Shown: piece by piece, positions 54,026-62,493 of the stretch
How the letters are laid out: every line of letters begins with the position of its first letter
Position numbering within the stretch: the first letter of the stretch is position 1
Source of the DNA: CAMDMI01 sp036759185
GTDB taxonomy: Bacteria > Bacteroidota > Bacteroidia > Cytophagales > Flexibacteraceae
Reading direction: 5' to 3'
DNA: 64,000 nt
NCBI GenBank assembly: GCA_036759185.1
Contig: DAIOVD010000002.1
Span: 1-64,000, forward strand
Program-made: the position numbers and the translations under genes
Notes under the pieces: model-generated
What the model was told of the DNA's origin: nothing
Seen by the model: the letters and a program-made list of their open reading frames with translations, nothing else
Database searches by the model: none

Positions 54026-57000
54026 TTAACGAATCAGGTTAACAGTTCCTTTCGATTGAATGGTTTCACCAAAAACGGATCGGACCTTTATGGTAAAAAG
54101 GTATGAACCAGCAGGTACTTCACTTCCGTTTTGCTTTCCATCCCAGACTTTTTCAAGATCCTTTGTTTCAAAAACAACTTCGCCAAACCGGTTGAAAATC
54201 TTATACTCCTCAATGTTCCGGATAAGTCGGTGTTCCAGTTCCAATGCATCGTTTCGGTCATCGTCATTTGGCGTGAACGCAGAAGGCAATGCGATAAAGG
54301 GCTTCAGGCGAAGGAAAGTTGAAGCCGTATCCGAACAACCTTCCTCATTTTTTACAATCTGAAGCACATGAAATTCACCGCCGGCGGAGTAATAGTGAAC
54401 CGGGGAGGCCAGAGCCGGATCGGTAAACGTCTCGTCTTTCCCATCTCCATATTGATAAGTCCAGGAAATTCCATCCTGTGATGTATTGGTAAACGTGAGA
54501 AAATCCTGCGTAAGCAGTTGCTGTGGATCTGCATCAAATCCTGCCGTTGGAACAGGTAGAACATTGAGCACATAACGGTCCATATCGGTACATCCATTTT
54601 CTGATTTCACCCAATGGGCAAGAACATGGGTTCCGGCAGTGAGGAATCGGGTACTGGAAACGGGTTCGTTGGAAATAATAGAAGTATCAGAATACCAGCG
54701 TCTCTCGATCAGCGTTTCCGTTGGAGTGGCTGCCGTTGAGGCTGATCCGTTTAATGGAATCAGGGATCCGAGACATGGGGTTAATCCCGTATTGAATACG
54801 GCATTTGGCCTTGGCTTAATGGTGAGTTCTGTGGAATCCGTATTCAGGCAACCTTCTTTGGAATAGGCTATCAGTTTTACTTTATACACACCGACCACAG
54901 GATACTGGTGAAAAGCAAATCCGTTTTCATTTACTGTCGTGGCTCCATCACCAAAGAAATAGTTGAACCGGCGAATGTTCTCATACACATCGGGCACCCG
55001 ACCAAAGAAAAAGAACAGACTATCACCCTGACAAGTGCCGCTGATATCGAATGAAGGTGTACTGACCAGAACCATCGATGTGTCTCTCTGGTACGTATCG
55101 GTGCAACCTTTTATGTTTCGGGCCCAGAGTTTTGTCCGGAATGGTCCGTTTTTATTGAATACCTGATAGACAACATCTCCGGTGTCTGTTCTTACCGGAA
55201 ACGTCGTATTGGGATACGAAAACTCCCATCCATACTTCTCAATCGGAAATTCACCGTTCACCTGAAACCCTGTAAACCGGGATGAATCATAGGAGCAAAC
55301 ATTGCGGAGCTGGAACCGGGCATCCACGGGGTTTCGAACAAAGACTGAGTCAACCAACCACCGTTTGACACAGGCATTTTTGTACTTGATCCGAACTGAA
55401 ATGGGATTGATTCCGGGTGTTTTTAGTATCAGGCTTCCGTTTCTGCCGGAAGGGTTTGAAACAACGGTTGAATCAGAAACTCCTTTCCAGGTCCACGAAT
55501 TGATCAGATCAGGTAGGCCATAGGTAAAGTTAAAGGCGGTTGAAAAACAAATGGTATCCTGAATCACATTCGCCAATGTATCCGGCAAACGTGTATCGAC
55601 TTTAAATGCAATGGTGTCTTTACAGGTGGAACTGTCTTCCACCAATAATGTAACATTGATAATCTGACCAACCGGATATAGTTTCTTTGGATTTTTCAGG
55701 GTTGAAATATCACCATCAGCCAGATCCCAGATAAAAGAACGGATACCAAATGGTGAAGTGGGATTGCTGCTAAACCGGATGGTATCGCCCAGAACACAAT
55801 AAGGACTGGCAAATGCACTCGAACTGATTGGGAAAAACACAGTTCCGGAAGCCTGGGCTGTACAGGTACTGCTGTCCATTTTGGCAATCACATTAATGGT
55901 CTGAGGCTTTCGCACATTTATCGTGACATACACTGTGTCGTCTGTAGTGAAAAATCCGGTGGTGTAGTTCGTGTCCGGACAATTAATCTGAAGATTAAAT
56001 TTCTCCAAAGGCAGATTTGCAGGCTTCCATGCTTTGACAACGATCGAGGTCTTTGCCTGGTTGCAGCGGAACGGGACACTTGGATTGACAAATTTTACTG
56101 AAGGTCTGGCCTTAATCAGAAAATCAAATGTCTTCTTAACCGTACATCCATTTGATGTTTTGCCTGTAACCAGCAACCGGTTTGTTCCAACTTTGAAACT
56201 ATCAGAGGTCAATGATGCAATTGGGCCGGCACTGGTAAAACTGAGAGTATTGAATTTCATTGTCCACCCTGTCACAGAACAGGAAACATCACCCTCACTC
56301 TCCAGTTTGATTTTAACAGGTTCCCGAAGGCATGGAATATCCAGTTGCGAAATGATAACAGGCGGTGGACTGCAAATATTGATGGTTTGTGTGGTGTTGT
56401 AAGAACAATTGTTGCTACCGGTAAGTGTAAGGAAAATGTCATACTGACCCGGCTTCAGAAACCTGTACTGAGGTTGGGCAAGAGTGGAAGTAAACACCAC
56501 CAAAGAAGGGACGGTATCAGATCGGATCACCTGCCATTGATAGGAAAACGTCACCCCTGTTGGTTGCCCGGTAACGGTCGCTTTGATCGTGGAAAGCTGT
56601 CCTACACAAAGGGAGTCAACTTTTATGATGGCAGAAGCATTGGAACCTCCTAAAATCCGGAAATCATCGGTATCGGTGCAGCCATTATCATCTTCAATGG
56701 TCACAACGTAATTCCCATTCCCCAGCAGTACTGTCCTTGTGGTGTCCGGCAATCCGCTCCATTTAACTGTAAAGGGTGGTCGCCCTTCAACAATCTGTGC
56801 GGTCACCGGAATCTTAACTCCACAATTCAGACTGGTATCGCTTCGTAAAACCACCTTGGGCGATGGCTTAACATTCAGTTTATAAGAAGCAGAGCTGCTG
56901 CCAATTGTCGGACAACTATTGTCGGTAATGGTCAGATTGATCAGCACAAGCCCGGTATCGGCAATGGTGGGAGTCCATATAAAACGGGCAGAATCCCGAC

Positions 57001-58069
57001 GCCTTGATTTTGTTGCAAACAAACTCGCTCCCGGAAAGGGATTTGTCCAGCGAATGGTGACCGAATCGGTAGGGTCCAGATCGGAACCTGGGAAATAAAG
57101 CTGGTTGGAAACGCCGGCGCAAAGATTGGCTTCAAAACTTGTGGATCCATTTACTCCTTTCAGGGTCGGCACATTGTTGGTGCAGGAGCGAACCAGAATC
57201 TGGAGATCACGCATCACCGAACCAATCAATTTCCCATTTCGGTATTCTTCAACCTTCAATGCAGTAACTGTCCGGATAAGGAGAGTGGGATTAAATGTCA
57301 TGGTTCCGCTTGTAGAGTCGAAATTGAATCCACCGGCTGTGGGCAATGGCGATGTTGCGGAATAAGGGGATTTATACACCAGGAAATTGTTATCCGGCTG
57401 CCCTGGCAGGGCGGAATTGGTACGGGGCGGAACCAGCCTGAACTTCAGCTGGTCACCATCAGATTCAACGGTTCCGTTATTCAACTGCACATTCCGGTTG
57501 AGGCAAACAAATGCTACGGGCTCGTTTTCAAATGTGGGAGAACTATTGTTCGGAGCATCCAGGTTATTAAGCCTCGCTTCAATGTAAAGGCATTTCAACT
57601 GCGGGTCAACAACGGTTAAGATACCGGCAGAACGGTTGCATTCTTTGTAGTAAAAGATCCAGTCAGAACAGGCGGTATTGAGAGTGACGGTATCTGTAAA
57701 TGTAAACTTTTCAACTCCCGGAGTCGTCCCTCCTTTGCAATTACTCCGGACCTGGCTGCAAACAGGCGAAATATCCACACCTACCCCATCATTCAAACCC
57801 GTGAGGACGAGTGAGTCCTGAGGAATATTGCAATTGATGGAGTAATAATACACCGTCTGCTTGTTTTCCAGGAGGATGGTGGAGCCGCAATCACGGTACA
57901 CATTGAGGATAAATACGTACCGGTTGTTTCCGACAGCCCGGTAACTCATATCGGCACCCACGATGTGAGTAGCCTTTACGTTTGGTACGATCAGAAATAA
58001 GAATGCGGCAAAAAAGTAGAAATAGAATTGATGTAATGTTTGCTTCTCCCTGGGTTTATGAATCTTCAT
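54026..58069 (-). CDS. Giant exported protein with PKD-like repeats and gliding-associated (type B) C-terminal domain
   Basis: A 1347-aa surface or secreted protein. Signal peptide (1-33) followed directly by THIVGADMSYR, a common start in this class. The body (about 300-1230) is a series of Ig/PKD-like beta domains rich in Asp, Ser, Thr and Cys. The C-terminus (about 1255-1347: ALPSAFTPNDDDRNDALE, IFNRFGEVVFE, VPAGSYLFTIKV) is the gliding-motility-associated type B CTD, an export signal for the T9SS. The downstream PorP/SprF and OmpA/PD40 genes form its likely attachment module. Possible roles: adhesin or matrix protein. Confidence 0.92.
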   Translation of the reverse strand: MKIHKPREKQTLHQFYFYFFAAFLFLIVPNVKATHIVGADMSYRAVGNNRYVFILNVYRDCGSTILLENKQTVYYYSINCNIPQDSLVLTGLNDGVGVDISPVCSQVRSNCKGGTTPGVEKFTFTDTVTLNTACSDWIFYYKECNRSAGILTVVDPQLKCLYIEARLNNLDAPNNSSPTFENEPVAFVCLNRNVQLNNGTVESDGDQLKFRLVPPRTNSALPGQPDNNFLVYKSPYSATSPLPTAGGFNFDSTSGTMTFNPTLLIRTVTALKVEEYRNGKLIGSVMRDLQILVRSCTNNVPTLKGVNGSTSFEANLCAGVSNQLYFPGSDLDPTDSVTIRWTNPFPGASLFATKSRRRDSARFIWTPTIADTGLVLINLTITDNSCPTIGSSSASYKLNVKPSPKVVLRSDTSLNCGVKIPVTAQIVEGRPPFTVKWSGLPDTTRTVLLGNGNYVVTIEDDNGCTDTDDFRILGGSNASAIIKVDSLCVGQLSTIKATVTGQPTGVTFSYQWQVIRSDTVPSLVVFTSTLAQPQYRFLKPGQYDIFLTLTGSNNCSYNTTQTINICSPPPVIISQLDIPCLREPVKIKLESEGDVSCSVTGWTMKFNTLSFTSAGPIASLTSDSFKVGTNRLLVTGKTSNGCTVKKTFDFLIKARPSVKFVNPSVPFRCNQAKTSIVVKAWKPANLPLEKFNLQINCPDTNYTTGFFTTDDTVYVTINVRKPQTINVIAKMDSSTCTAQASGTVFFPISSSAFASPYCVLGDTIRFSSNPTSPFGIRSFIWDLADGDISTLKNPKKLYPVGQIINVTLLVEDSSTCKDTIAFKVDTRLPDTLANVIQDTICFSTAFNFTYGLPDLINSWTWKGVSDSTVVSNPSGRNGSLILKTPGINPISVRIKYKNACVKRWLVDSVFVRNPVDARFQLRNVCSYDSSRFTGFQVNGEFPIEKYGWEFSYPNTTFPVRTDTGDVVYQVFNKNGPFRTKLWARNIKGCTDTYQRDTSMVLVSTPSFDISGTCQGDSLFFFFGRVPDVYENIRRFNYFFGDGATTVNENGFAFHQYPVVGVYKVKLIAYSKEGCLNTDSTELTIKPRPNAVFNTGLTPCLGSLIPLNGSASTAATPTETLIERRWYSDTSIISNEPVSSTRFLTAGTHVLAHWVKSENGCTDMDRYVLNVLPVPTAGFDADPQQLLTQDFLTFTNTSQDGISWTYQYGDGKDETFTDPALASPVHYYSAGGEFHVLQIVKNEEGCSDTASTFLRLKPFIALPSAFTPNDDDRNDALELEHRLIRNIEEYKIFNRFGEVVFETKDLEKVWDGKQNGSEVPAGSYLFTIKVRSVFGETIQSKGTVNLIR

Positions 58070-58102
58070 AGAACGATGAATTAAGGGTGTTTTTTAGGGA
58101 TG

Positions 58103-58134
58103 CAAAACTAATGGTGGTTTTCCTGTAATTCCAA
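58103..58134 (-). promoter_or_regulatory. Promoter of the type-B-CTD/PorP/OmpA unit
   Basis: On the minus strand TAGTTTTG (58110 to 58103) matches TAnnTTTG and a TTG (58134-58132) stands 21 bases upstream, close to the Bacteroidota -33/-7 layout. The box is 33 nt before the cargo start codon. The 371-bp divergent intergenic region (58070-58440) contains no other supported feature apart from the trpF promoter at its right end. Confidence 0.6.
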
Positions 58135-58425
58135 GTGCCCCTGATCAAATCTTTGAAAATTAATTGATTATTCCCTTTTCATCATCTGTAAAGCCATGAA
58201 AATAATCCATATCTGGTTTCTGCTCCGGCAAAAAGATGCAGGGCAACCAGATGTAATGATTCAGCAAAAAAACAGAAGTGTTCATTGCATCCTGTTCCGG
58301 ATTCCTGACAAGTGCAATATCTTTTCTGAAGAAACAGTCCCTCTCCCCTTACAGAACTGTTCAGAACCCGGAATTTGTATGAAGCTGATTTTTGAACATA
58401 CCACACAATTGGGCCCTTCCTTGCC

Positions 58426-58433
58426 TACATTTG
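58426..58433 (+). promoter_or_regulatory. Bacteroidota -7 box directly before trpF
   Basis: TACATTTG is a full match to TAnnTTTG and ends only 7 nt before the trpF ATG. Transcription from it would start at or almost at the start codon, giving a leaderless or nearly leaderless message. No -33 TTTG is seen at the usual distance. Confidence 0.5.
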
Positions 58434-58440
58434 ATCTTCC

Positions 58441-59079
58441 ATGACAACCCTCCTCAAAATCTGTGGTCTCCGCGATCCGGACAACATCCGCCGGATCGCT
58501 GCTCTGGAACCTGACTTCATGGGTTTCATCTTTTACCCACCCTCCAAACGGAAAGCAGACCCAGCCCTGATCCGCGATGTGCTGCGTTCTCTTTCGGATG
58601 ACATTCAGAAAGTAGGGGTATTTGTCAATGAAAATCCGGATACCATCCTGCAGACGGCACGTTTTCTCGATCTGGATGTGATCCAACTGCATGGCGATGA
58701 AGATCCCGAACTCGGCACCGTCCTGCAAAATGAAGGCCTGGAAGTATGGAAAGCCTTCGGAATGGGAGGCGGCCATCCCGACTGGCAGCACATCGAAAAC
58801 TGGCTCGATGCCGCCGATGCCTTCCTGTTTGACACGGCTTCGACCGGATACGGAGGCAGCGGTGAGGCCTTTTCGCATGACATCCTTCAGCACTATCCGT
58901 TTGAAAAATCGTTCTGGCTCTCTGGTGGGATTGGTCCGGATTTCCGTTCTTTACCCGACTTTTTTGATAGACTTCCCTTTCTGGGTCTGGACATCAACTC
59001 CCGGTTCGAATCGGCGCCCGGATTGAAGAAAGTGAAAGAGGTGGCGGCATTCTTCGAGTTCTGGAGAAACGAAGAATAA
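58441..59079 (+). CDS. trpF: Phosphoribosylanthranilate isomerase
   Basis: A 212-aa TIM-barrel isomerase, third step of tryptophan synthesis after anthranilate (PRA to CdRP). The catalytic Cys is in LLKICGLRD and the Asp in FLFDTAS; GFIFYPPSKR, VGVFVNE, IQLHGDED and the C-terminal SGGIGPDF and GLDINSRFE phosphate-site blocks are all present. Followed after 104 bp by trpB on the same strand. The other trp genes are not in this window. Confidence 0.95.
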   Translation: MTTLLKICGLRDPDNIRRIAALEPDFMGFIFYPPSKRKADPALIRDVLRSLSDDIQKVGVFVNENPDTILQTARFLDLDVIQLHGDEDPELGTVLQNEGLEVWKAFGMGGGHPDWQHIENWLDAADAFLFDTASTGYGGSGEAFSHDILQHYPFEKSFWLSGGIGPDFRSLPDFFDRLPFLGLDINSRFESAPGLKKVKEVAAFFEFWRNEE

Positions 59080-59142
59080 ACGCATCGAAAAACAAAGGAT
59101 GGATCCCTCCGGTTAAAAGAACCTCTATACTTAGAACCTTTC

Positions 59143-59172
59143 ACTTTGAACTTTAAATTTTGAACTTTAAAC
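59143..59172. repeat. TTTGAACTTTAAA tandem pair upstream of trpB
   Basis: Two adjacent copies of a 13-nt unit close to TTTGAACTTTAAA lie immediately before the trpB start, in the 104-bp trpF-trpB gap. They resemble the TTTGAACT block before valS (9957-9994). Confidence 0.6.
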
Positions 59173-59183
59173 TAACTTCTCCT

Positions 59184-60392
59184 ATGGAAACGAAAGCAGC
59201 ATTTGAGGTAAGTGAGCAGGGATACTACGGCGATTTCGGCGGGGCATTTGTTCCCGAAATGCTGTATCCAAATGTGGAAGAGCTCCGTCGTAATTATCTC
59301 CATCTGATGGACTTACCCGGGTTTCAACTGGAATTCCGGAAGCTGCTCCGCGATTTTGTCGGGCGGCCCACGCCTTTGTACGAGGCCAGCCGATTGTCGG
59401 AACGATACGGCATCCGGTTGTTTCTGAAACGGGAAGACCTCTGCCATACCGGAGCTCATAAAATCAACAACACCATCGGGCAGATTCTGATTGCCCGCCA
59501 TCTGGGGAAGAAGAAAATTGTGGCCGAAACCGGTGCGGGTCAGCATGGAGTGGCAACGGCAACCGTTTGTGCGCTGATGGGACTCGAATGCATTGTCTAC
59601 ATGGGCAAGCACGACATGGAAAGGCAGAAACCGAACGTCGACCGGATGCGGATGCTCGGTGCGAAAGTGGTGCCGGCGACCTGTGGCAGCCAGACGCTGA
59701 AAGATGCAACCAACGAGGCCATGCGGCACTGGATCAATCACCCGGACGATACCCATTACATCATCGGTTCGGTTGTGGGGCCCCACCCCTATCCGGACAT
59801 GGTGGCCCGGTTTCAGTCGGTGATCTCCGAAGAAATCCGTTCCCAGTTGTTGTCCGAAACCGGCTCAGAGTTACCGCATGCGGTGATGGCCTGTGTGGGT
59901 GGCGGCAGCAATGCGGCCGGTGCCTTTTTTCATTTTCTGGAAGAACCTGCCGTACGTCTGGTGGCTGTAGAAGCCGCCGGAAAAGGAATCGATACCGGCT
60001 TTTCCGCCGCCACGACGGCTCTGGGCAAACCGGGCATTCTCCACGGAGCCAAAACCATCCTGATGCAAACCGATGACGGCCAGATTGTGGAACCCTTTTC
60101 GATTTCGGCGGGACTCGACTATCCGGGTATTGGTCCTCTGCATGCCTGGCTGTACACCTGCGGACGGGGTGAGTTTTATTCCGCCACCGACGAAGAAGCG
60201 CTCCGGGCGGCCTTCGATCTCAGCCGGACAGAAGGCATCATTCCCGCTCTGGAATCGGCCCACGCCCTGGCCATTTTCGACCGGGTCCGTTTCAATCCGG
60301 GCGATACCGTCGTCCTCTGCCTCTCCGGCCGTGGCGACAAAGACCTGGGCACGTACACGAAGTATATAGATGCGTTTGGGGGGGAGGATTAG
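59184..60392 (+). CDS. trpB: Tryptophan synthase beta chain
   Basis: PLP enzyme (402 aa) joining indole and serine. The PLP lysine is in HTGAHKINN (residue near 95); AETGAGQHG, GGGSNAAG and SAGLDYPG are the expected beta-subunit blocks. The ATG at 59184 gives METKAAFEVSEQGYYGDFGG, the usual beginning; the frame is open 8 codons further upstream. It is a TrpB1-type enzyme, which normally works with TrpA, but no trpA follows; a terminator does. Confidence 0.97.
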   Translation: METKAAFEVSEQGYYGDFGGAFVPEMLYPNVEELRRNYLHLMDLPGFQLEFRKLLRDFVGRPTPLYEASRLSERYGIRLFLKREDLCHTGAHKINNTIGQILIARHLGKKKIVAETGAGQHGVATATVCALMGLECIVYMGKHDMERQKPNVDRMRMLGAKVVPATCGSQTLKDATNEAMRHWINHPDDTHYIIGSVVGPHPYPDMVARFQSVISEEIRSQLLSETGSELPHAVMACVGGGSNAAGAFFHFLEEPAVRLVAVEAAGKGIDTGFSAATTALGKPGILHGAKTILMQTDDGQIVEPFSISAGLDYPGIGPLHAWLYTCGRGEFYSATDEEALRAAFDLSRTEGIIPALESAHALAIFDRVRFNPGDTVVLCLSGRGDKDLGTYTKYIDAFGGED

Positions 60393-60411
60393 ATTTTCGA
60401 ATTCTCACACA

Positions 60412-60445
60412 AAAAAAAAAGGCCACCCTTTCGGATGGCCTTTTT
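60412..60445. terminator. Bidirectional terminator between trpB and the small acidic gene
   Basis: AAAAAGGCCACCC pairs with GGATGGCCTTTTT, with one mismatch and a four-base loop. It is bordered by A and T runs, so it can serve both the plus-strand trpB and the convergent minus-strand gene. Confidence 0.85.
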
Positions 60446-60464
60446 CAATTTACAAGATGTTGAT

Positions 60465-60890
60465 TTATGCTGGTAGCTCGGTGAGTCTTTGGCGGAGTTC
60501 AGCAACGAGGGCGATCTGAACATCCAGAAGTGCCTGGATTCGGTTTTCACTGGTGGCACCATCGACGATCTTTTGGGGATCTGAATTGTCATCAATTGCA
60601 TCCAGATCCATTTCTTTCTTTTGAATCCGCAGACGGTCCCGGGTGATTTCAAAGCGTTTCTGCTGCATGGAACCAGCTTCTGCAGAATCGAAATCGCTTT
60701 CGGCACGGGCCAGATTGGCGATCAGAAGAGCTTTGTCCTGCTCATCCTCTTCGGCATTCTGGTTTGCCTTGTACTGGGAGGTAGTGGCGAGTCCCAATCT
60801 GGATTCAAGCCTTCTTCTTTCATTGTCAGCGTCCAGGATCATTTTTTCAACAACGGAACGGACGGTAAGGAAATTTGTTCTAAAATTCAT
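60465..60890 (-). CDS. Small acidic helical protein of unknown function
   Basis: A 141-aa protein that I do not recognise. It begins MNFRTNFLTVRSVVEKMILD and is nearly all predicted helix with many Glu, Asp, Arg, Lys, Gln and Ala residues (DNERRRLESRLGL, QQKRFEITRDRLRIQKKEMD, VQIALVAELRQRL), so coiled coil is likely. No signal peptide, TM segment or Cys. It has the best promoter match in the window and a terminator at its 3' end, which supports it being a real single-gene unit. It stands at the border between the trp genes and the repeat-rich accessory region. Confidence 0.65.
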   Translation of the reverse strand: MNFRTNFLTVRSVVEKMILDADNERRRLESRLGLATTSQYKANQNAEEDEQDKALLIANLARAESDFDSAEAGSMQQKRFEITRDRLRIQKKEMDLDAIDDNSDPQKIVDGATSENRIQALLDVQIALVAELRQRLTELPA

Positions 60891-60920
60891 AATGTTAATA
60901 GTTTATGTTTTTAACTTCGA

Positions 60921-60953
60921 CAAATGTAGTGTGTTCGGATATTATCAAGCAAA
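60921..60953 (-). promoter_or_regulatory. Bacteroidota-type promoter of the small acidic gene
   Basis: On the minus strand TTTG (60953-60950), then 21 bases, then TACATTTG (60928-60921). Both match the -33 TTTG and -7 TAnnTTTG elements. A TTG with a 17-base spacer (60948-60946) is an alternative -33. The start codon is 30 nt downstream. Confidence 0.7.
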
Positions 60954-61496
60954 TTTATTTTTAGTAAATTATAAAAAATTATTATAAATATATTTTAAGT
61001 TGCTGAAATTTAATAAAATACAATTTAAAAAATAAATTAAAATTTTGGAAAATGATAAATGGATATTACTTGAGAGTATAGTCTCAGTTGGTTGTAAATA
61101 ACCAACTGAAAGCCTTGAATACTTGTAGTACTGGTCGTATTCATAAGATTGGATGAACAATGTGCATCTGATAGTAAGATACATGTCTGTGTACTGCTCT
61201 AATCTCCGGAAGATGGACGGGATCGGGAAAGATTTGAAAGAAAGGTTGGAGAATGCACCAAAGGAGTTGGATGCCGGAAGAATACCCGTGCAGTGGTAGA
61301 AATGCGAAAAAGCAGACGAAGTGAACCGAACTGGTACGGAACCAGCAGTTGAAAGTGTGCGACCAGCAGCCTGAGTGGAAATAGGGAAGGCTGCAAAATG
61401 GTCATTTTGGGAATGGACCAGCTGCATAATTTAGTTTAGTTAGCAGTGCGAAAATAATGACCGCTCTGAAAATCCAAAAATTATTTTTCGGATGAC
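60954..61496. other. AT-rich gene-free stretch with a short perfect palindrome
   Basis: About 60960-61070 is very AT-rich with long A and T runs. A perfect 10-bp inverted repeat, TCAGTTGGTT (61084-61093) with AACCAACTGA (61100-61109), follows. From about 61110 to 61440 the sequence is purine-rich on the plus strand; the only long frame (minus strand, 152 codons) has a composition unlike a protein. No RNA gene was recognised. It may be decayed or non-coding accessory DNA. Confidence 0.5.
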
Positions 61497-61917
61497 GATC
61501 CAACCTATAAGGTTTAGCGCCGGACCGTGCGGAAGGTATCCTTATAGGTTTTGCCCGGTAAATACAGCCTTCGATCCAACCTATAAGGTTTAGCGCAGGA
61601 CTGTGGGGAAGGTATCCTTATAGGTTTTGCACTTAAAAAACTGACCGGGTTTAAGCCGATCTGTCCCAATAAAGTTTAACGCCTGGAATTGCGGAAGGTA
61701 ACCTTGCAGGTTTTGCCCGGTAAATACAGCCTTCGATCCAACCTATAAGGTTTAGCGCCGGTCTGTGCGGAAGGTATCCTTTATAGGTTTTGCGCTGGAG
61801 AGGTGGACTGAGTCGCTTATGCTTTCAAAACCTATAAGGTTCCGTATTATTCAACAGTATCCTGCACAAATCCGGCTCTTCAAATATGAACCAACGATCG
61901 GGAAACCTTATAGGTTG
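61497..61917. repeat. Higher-order array of AACCTATAAGG palindromic (REP-like) units
   Basis: Four head-to-tail units begin at 61497, 61573, 61658 and 61735, each starting GATC. In units 1, 2 and 4 AACCTATAAGG and, about 27 bases later, CCTTATAGGTT form an 11-bp inverted repeat around a GC-rich centre (GCGCCGGACCGTGCGGAAGG). Unit 3 is degenerate and carries CCTTGCAGG instead. Units 1 and 3 share the linker GCCCGGTAAATACAGCCTTC, so the array is a doubled dimer of about 162 bp. To the right, single copies AACCTATAAGGTT (about 61829) and AACCTTATAGGTT (about 61903) flank another 60-70 bp. The array lies directly after the stop of HTH gene B. Confidence 0.85.
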
Positions 61918-61925
61918 TCTGGCGC

Positions 61926-62480
61926 TCACACTCTTTCTTCGGCCAGCCAGATCTGGTGCTGATTCATTTCTGTCTGGAGCAGCACGATTTTCATCTCGAG
62001 TTTGCGACGTGCCGTCAGTGAAAACACAGGTGAATGCAATGCGAGCCAGGCCGTATTTTTCATGACAATCCACCACATTCGAACAATCGATTCAATCCCA
62101 TCGGTGGAATCCGGAAGATGTCGTGTATGGTGCATCACCGCCCGGTGCAGCCGGTGGCGTTCGACGAGACTATCCAGATCCTTTCGGGCATTGAGGAGGT
62201 CTGACTCCAGCCTCAGCACCCGCATTTTCATATCCATGATGCGCACCTCCTTTTTCTCATCTTCCCAGACGAGTGGCTCCATGGCCTTCAGTTCCGACCG
62301 GATGTCGTATGGGTCAAAAAGGGGGTCGTTGAGGTATTCCTGTTTTCGGGCGGGGAGGGTGCGTTTACCCTGACTCGCCAAATGAATTAGCGTGTGAGAC
62401 ACACGAAGAAACTTTGCCAGGACACGGATGGATATACCAAGTTCCTGAGGGAGCCATTGAATTCGATTGAAGGATACCAT
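61926..62480 (-). CDS. HTH/coiled-coil protein B, putative autoregulated regulator beside the R-M system
   Basis: A 184-aa protein, same length and layout as protein A at 38409. An HTH-like N-terminus (about 10-45: LPQELGISIRVLAKFLRVS, then HTLIHLASQGKRTLPA) is followed by a heptad-rich charged helix (about 80-110: EKKEVRIMDMKMRVLRLES) and a helical C-terminus with a Trp-rich patch (IVRMWWIVMKNTAWLAL). Overall identity to A is low outside the HTH. The gene lies downstream of the restriction endonuclease on the same strand, after a 200-bp gap full of palindromic sites. It could be a controller protein for the R-M system or an independent element. Confidence 0.65.
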   Translation of the reverse strand: MVSFNRIQWLPQELGISIRVLAKFLRVSHTLIHLASQGKRTLPARKQEYLNDPLFDPYDIRSELKAMEPLVWEDEKKEVRIMDMKMRVLRLESDLLNARKDLDSLVERHRLHRAVMHHTRHLPDSTDGIESIVRMWWIVMKNTAWLALHSPVFSLTARRKLEMKIVLLQTEMNQHQIWLAEERV

Positions 62481-62493
62481 TTGAGGGATGGGT

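Noticed and set aside
58196..58444. Plus-strand frame of 82 codons before trpF
   Set aside because: It overlaps the trpF promoter and start, has no recognisable features, and lies in a divergent promoter region.
60969..61427. Minus-strand frame of 152 codons in the AT-rich stretch
   Set aside because: Low-complexity translation of AT-rich DNA and no recognisable domain or promoter.
61497..61800. Tandem repeats as a CRISPR array
   Set aside because: The repeated part makes up nearly the whole unit, there are no unique spacers of even length, the units have internal palindromes, and no cas gene is nearby.
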